Source: an uncultured Clostridium sp.
GTDB taxonomy: Bacteria > Bacillota > Clostridia > TANB77 > CAG-508
DNA length: 7,355 bases
Reading direction: 5' to 3'
NCBI GenBank assembly: GCA_946497585.1
Contig: CAMMLF010000079.1
Span: 1-7,355 of the forward strand
Below are positions 5,435 to 7,355 of this stretch, piece by piece (position 1 is the first letter of the stretch; each line of letters opens with the position of its first letter). Under the pieces are notes generated by a model. That model had not been told where the DNA came from. It saw only the letters and a program-made list of their open reading frames with translations, and ran no database searches. Made by a program: the position numbers and the translations under genes.

Positions 5435-7159
5435 TTAATTTCTCACAGTTCCACTAAATACTGTTCCATTAGTAGAATTATTTACTTTGTAGTAGCCACC
5501 TAAGAATGTTACATCAAGCCAAGATAAGTTATATTGGTTATCGCTTACTATTTGACCACTTGTATTTACAACTTGCCATACTCCATCCTTTTTTACACCT
5601 GCAACATTTCCATTTTGCTCAGTAACCATATCATATTCGTATGGTACAACCACTGTTCCATTATTATCAACTAATCCCCATTTGCCATTACTTTGGCTAG
5701 CATATACAGAATTATTTGGGAATAGAGACTTATATGTTATTTCATTTCCATTAAAGTCATAATATTTCATTTCAGTTTCTGAATATACTTTTATATAATT
5801 GTCTTTTTTAAGTACATTGGCATTTACTATACCTTCATGAATATTCATATTACTATCTATTATATCTGTTCTATTTTCATTTGTTACAATTGCTTGAAGT
5901 GCATTGGTTCCATCTATAGCCTGTATTGCATCATATTCTAAATTAATAATTATATTACCGTTTCCATTAATTACACCTGTTTTTCCATCTTTAGTAACTA
6001 TAAAATAATTGTTATTAAAATATTCTATATAAGTGTAATTTTCACGTAGCTTTTTATTTCCTGATGAGTCTACTATGTTATAATTATTATTCTTATCTAT
6101 AACTATGGCTAAATCGCTTACTTGATTATAGCTTACAATATCTGTATCTAAATTATTACCCTCAGAATCAAATACTACTGTTTCTTCTCCCTTTTGCGCA
6201 TCTATATATTTTCCACCAATTATAATGCTATCATAGTCTATAGGAACTATATTATTTCCTTCTAAATCTACTACTCCTTGTGTTTGATCTTTTTGAACTA
6301 CTAGCAAATTATTATTAGGGTCAAAACTTATGCTTGTATATTCATTTGCCAATATTTCTTTATTATTTTTATATAAGCCATATCTACCATTAGATGATGT
6401 AACTAAGTATACATCCTCTCCTTCAATTTCGGTCAATCTATTTATTTCATTATATAATGTATCTAAAACTATTTTTCCAGTTCTATCTGCATATCCAAAT
6501 CTGTAGCCATCGTCTGTTACTATTCTTAGCACAAATCCGGCATTTTCATATTTTGTTTCTTCATCATAATAACCATCTGCCATTATTGCATCATATTCTG
6601 GTTCTAAAATTGTAGTTCCTTTTATGTTTATAACACCATAACTTCCGTTTTGCTCTACTCTTAGGTTTCCCTCTTTATAATCAATGTTTGTAATTGAATT
6701 ATATATATTTTCAGTTATTTTGTTTCCGTCAAAATCTAAAAGACCATAAAGTCCACCCTGTTTATACTTAAGTACAGTTTTTTCATATGGTATATTGCTT
6801 GTTATGCTGTTAATAGAAATTGCTTCTACACTTTCATAGTCAGTAAATAATTGACTGCCATTTCCATCTACTGCTGTATAGTTTTGACCATCATCTGACT
6901 TGATAAACACATCCCTTGTTGGGTTTGGTATATCTATTGAAGCATATGTTGGCTGTAACACTACATTTCCATCTTTGTCTATTACACCATACTTGCCATC
7001 TTGTTCTAATTTATAATATTGTATTTCACTATCTTGTATTGTAGATAGTTCATACTGGTATTTTAAGTTATTAAGATATATTGAAACTCCTACAACTCCT
7101 GCAATGATTAATACTAATATTATTATAAAAATGGTTATATTTCTTTTCTTTTTGTTCAT
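5435..7159 (-). CDS. Membrane-anchored WG-repeat protein
   Basis: A 574-residue protein of unknown function. A Lys/Arg-rich start (MNKKKRN) precedes one hydrophobic segment (about 8-29), which by the positive-inside rule acts as an uncleaved anchor with the rest outside the cell. No lipoprotein cysteine is present. The remainder is about a dozen WG repeats of 40-60 residues, each with a core like GKYGVIDKDGNVVLQPTY. Clear cores occur near 55-75, 136-156, 172-192, 219-239, 258-277, 292-312, 358-378, 392-412 and 492-512; degenerate ones lie near 325-340, 428-445, 462-478 and 526-546. WG repeats are thought to fold as beta-rich interaction modules; no enzyme domain is seen, so a surface binding or sensing role is inferred. 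The ATG at 7159-7157 has AAAGAGG ten bases upstream, and a strong promoter lies further up. The stop is about 20 bases before copy B of the palindromic element. Confidence 0.92.
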   Translation of the reverse strand: MNKKKRNITIFIIILVLIIAGVVGVSIYLNNLKYQYELSTIQDSEIQYYKLEQDGKYGVIDKDGNVVLQPTYASIDIPNPTRDVFIKSDDGQNYTAVDGNGSQLFTDYESVEAISINSITSNIPYEKTVLKYKQGGLYGLLDFDGNKITENIYNSITNIDYKEGNLRVEQNGSYGVINIKGTTILEPEYDAIMADGYYDEETKYENAGFVLRIVTDDGYRFGYADRTGKIVLDTLYNEINRLTEIEGEDVYLVTSSNGRYGLYKNNKEILANEYTSISFDPNNNLLVVQKDQTQGVVDLEGNNIVPIDYDSIIIGGKYIDAQKGEETVVFDSEGNNLDTDIVSYNQVSDLAIVIDKNNNYNIVDSSGNKKLRENYTYIEYFNNNYFIVTKDGKTGVINGNGNIIINLEYDAIQAIDGTNALQAIVTNENRTDIIDSNMNIHEGIVNANVLKKDNYIKVYSETEMKYYDFNGNEITYKSLFPNNSVYASQSNGKWGLVDNNGTVVVPYEYDMVTEQNGNVAGVKKDGVWQVVNTSGQIVSDNQYNLSWLDVTFLGGYYKVNNSTNGTVFSGTVRN

Positions 7160-7234
7160 ATGTATAAAACCTCTTTCTAATTAATTATCAATATTATATT
7201 TATCCATAGTATTTCCTTATATTTGCATAGTATT

Positions 7235-7263
7235 ATTATATATTTTTAAATGTTATTAGTCAA
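7235..7263 (-). promoter_or_regulatory. Probable sigma-A promoter of the WG-repeat gene
   Basis: On the minus strand TTGACT (7263-7258) and a perfect TATAAT (7240-7235) are 17 bases apart, the best promoter in the window. The leader to the ATG is about 70 bases. It contains an eight-codon open frame (7207-7181, MDKYNIDN then TAA) preceded by AAGGA, which might be a chance start. Confidence 0.65.
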
Positions 7264-7271
7264 TTGATTTT

Positions 7272-7355
7272 TTATGGTTTTAATTTTTTTCCGCAACAAC
7301 ACGGGTTTTTAACAGTTAATTTTGAAAAAAACTGTTGTAAGTACTGATGGTACTT
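7272..7355 (-). CDS. Possible C-terminal tail of an upstream gene (cut by window edge)
   Basis: One minus-strand frame stays open from the right edge to a TAA at 7274-7272, giving 27 residues ending NPCCCGKKLKP. The Cys-rich, lysine-rich ending faintly recalls a zinc-binding tail, and its local G+C is higher than the flanks, as in coding DNA. The stop lies nine bases before the -35 box of the WG gene, a natural place for a gene to end. The two other minus-strand frames close within about 45 bases of the edge. The fragment is too short to name and could be noncoding. Confidence 0.3.
   Translation of the reverse strand, partial: KYHQYLQQFFSKLTVKNPCCCGKKLKP

Noticed and set aside
7311..7336. 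Terminator from the inverted repeat AACAGTT/AACTGTT
   Set aside because: The stem is only seven weak pairs with a 12-base loop and no T-run, and it lies inside the possible reading frame at the right edge.

Overview
The window is AT-rich DNA from a Gram-positive, endospore-forming Firmicute, most likely an uncultured gut-type member of the Clostridia. The assignment rests on a full-length Spo0A, strong GAGG/AGGAGG ribosome binding sites, GTG starts and Lys/Asn/Ile-rich proteins. All recognised genes read on the minus strand. Reading leftward from 7355 the order is: a possible cut-off gene tail (weak), a membrane-anchored WG-repeat protein (7159-5435), a PLP-dependent methionine gamma-lyase-like protein (5239-3995), an HI0933/YhiN-type flavoprotein (3864-2332), a YigZ/IMPACT-family protein (2186-1590), spo0A (1312-494) and the first 51 codons of ftsZ (153-1, running off the left edge).

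The genes are separated by gaps of roughly 130 to 340 bases, and good sigma-A-type promoters can be placed before the WG gene, spo0A and ftsZ, with a weaker one before yigZ. The window is therefore probably a string of mostly single-gene units and not one operon. The proteins do not form one pathway. The one suggestive link is the sporulation master regulator spo0A lying directly upstream of the cell-division gene ftsZ.

The most unusual content is between the genes. Four of the five full intergenic gaps hold a long palindromic element close behind the upstream gene's stop codon. There are two families. Family 1 (1430-1604 and 5264-5415) is a 150-175 base hairpin with a GC-rich core foreign to its surroundings and conserved AT-rich arms. 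The first copy also has 17-base perfect terminal inverted repeats, a 5-base flanking direct repeat, and one arm that contains the stop codon of yigZ. Family 2 (308-485 and 3917-3977) is built from roughly 28-base palindromic units, bounded by TGTCA/TGACA around a GGGACGTCCC-like core, in tandem and as inverted pairs. Neither family has a transposase in the window, so both look like non-autonomous, trans-mobilised repeats of MITE or REP type. No complete novel multi-gene system is visible.
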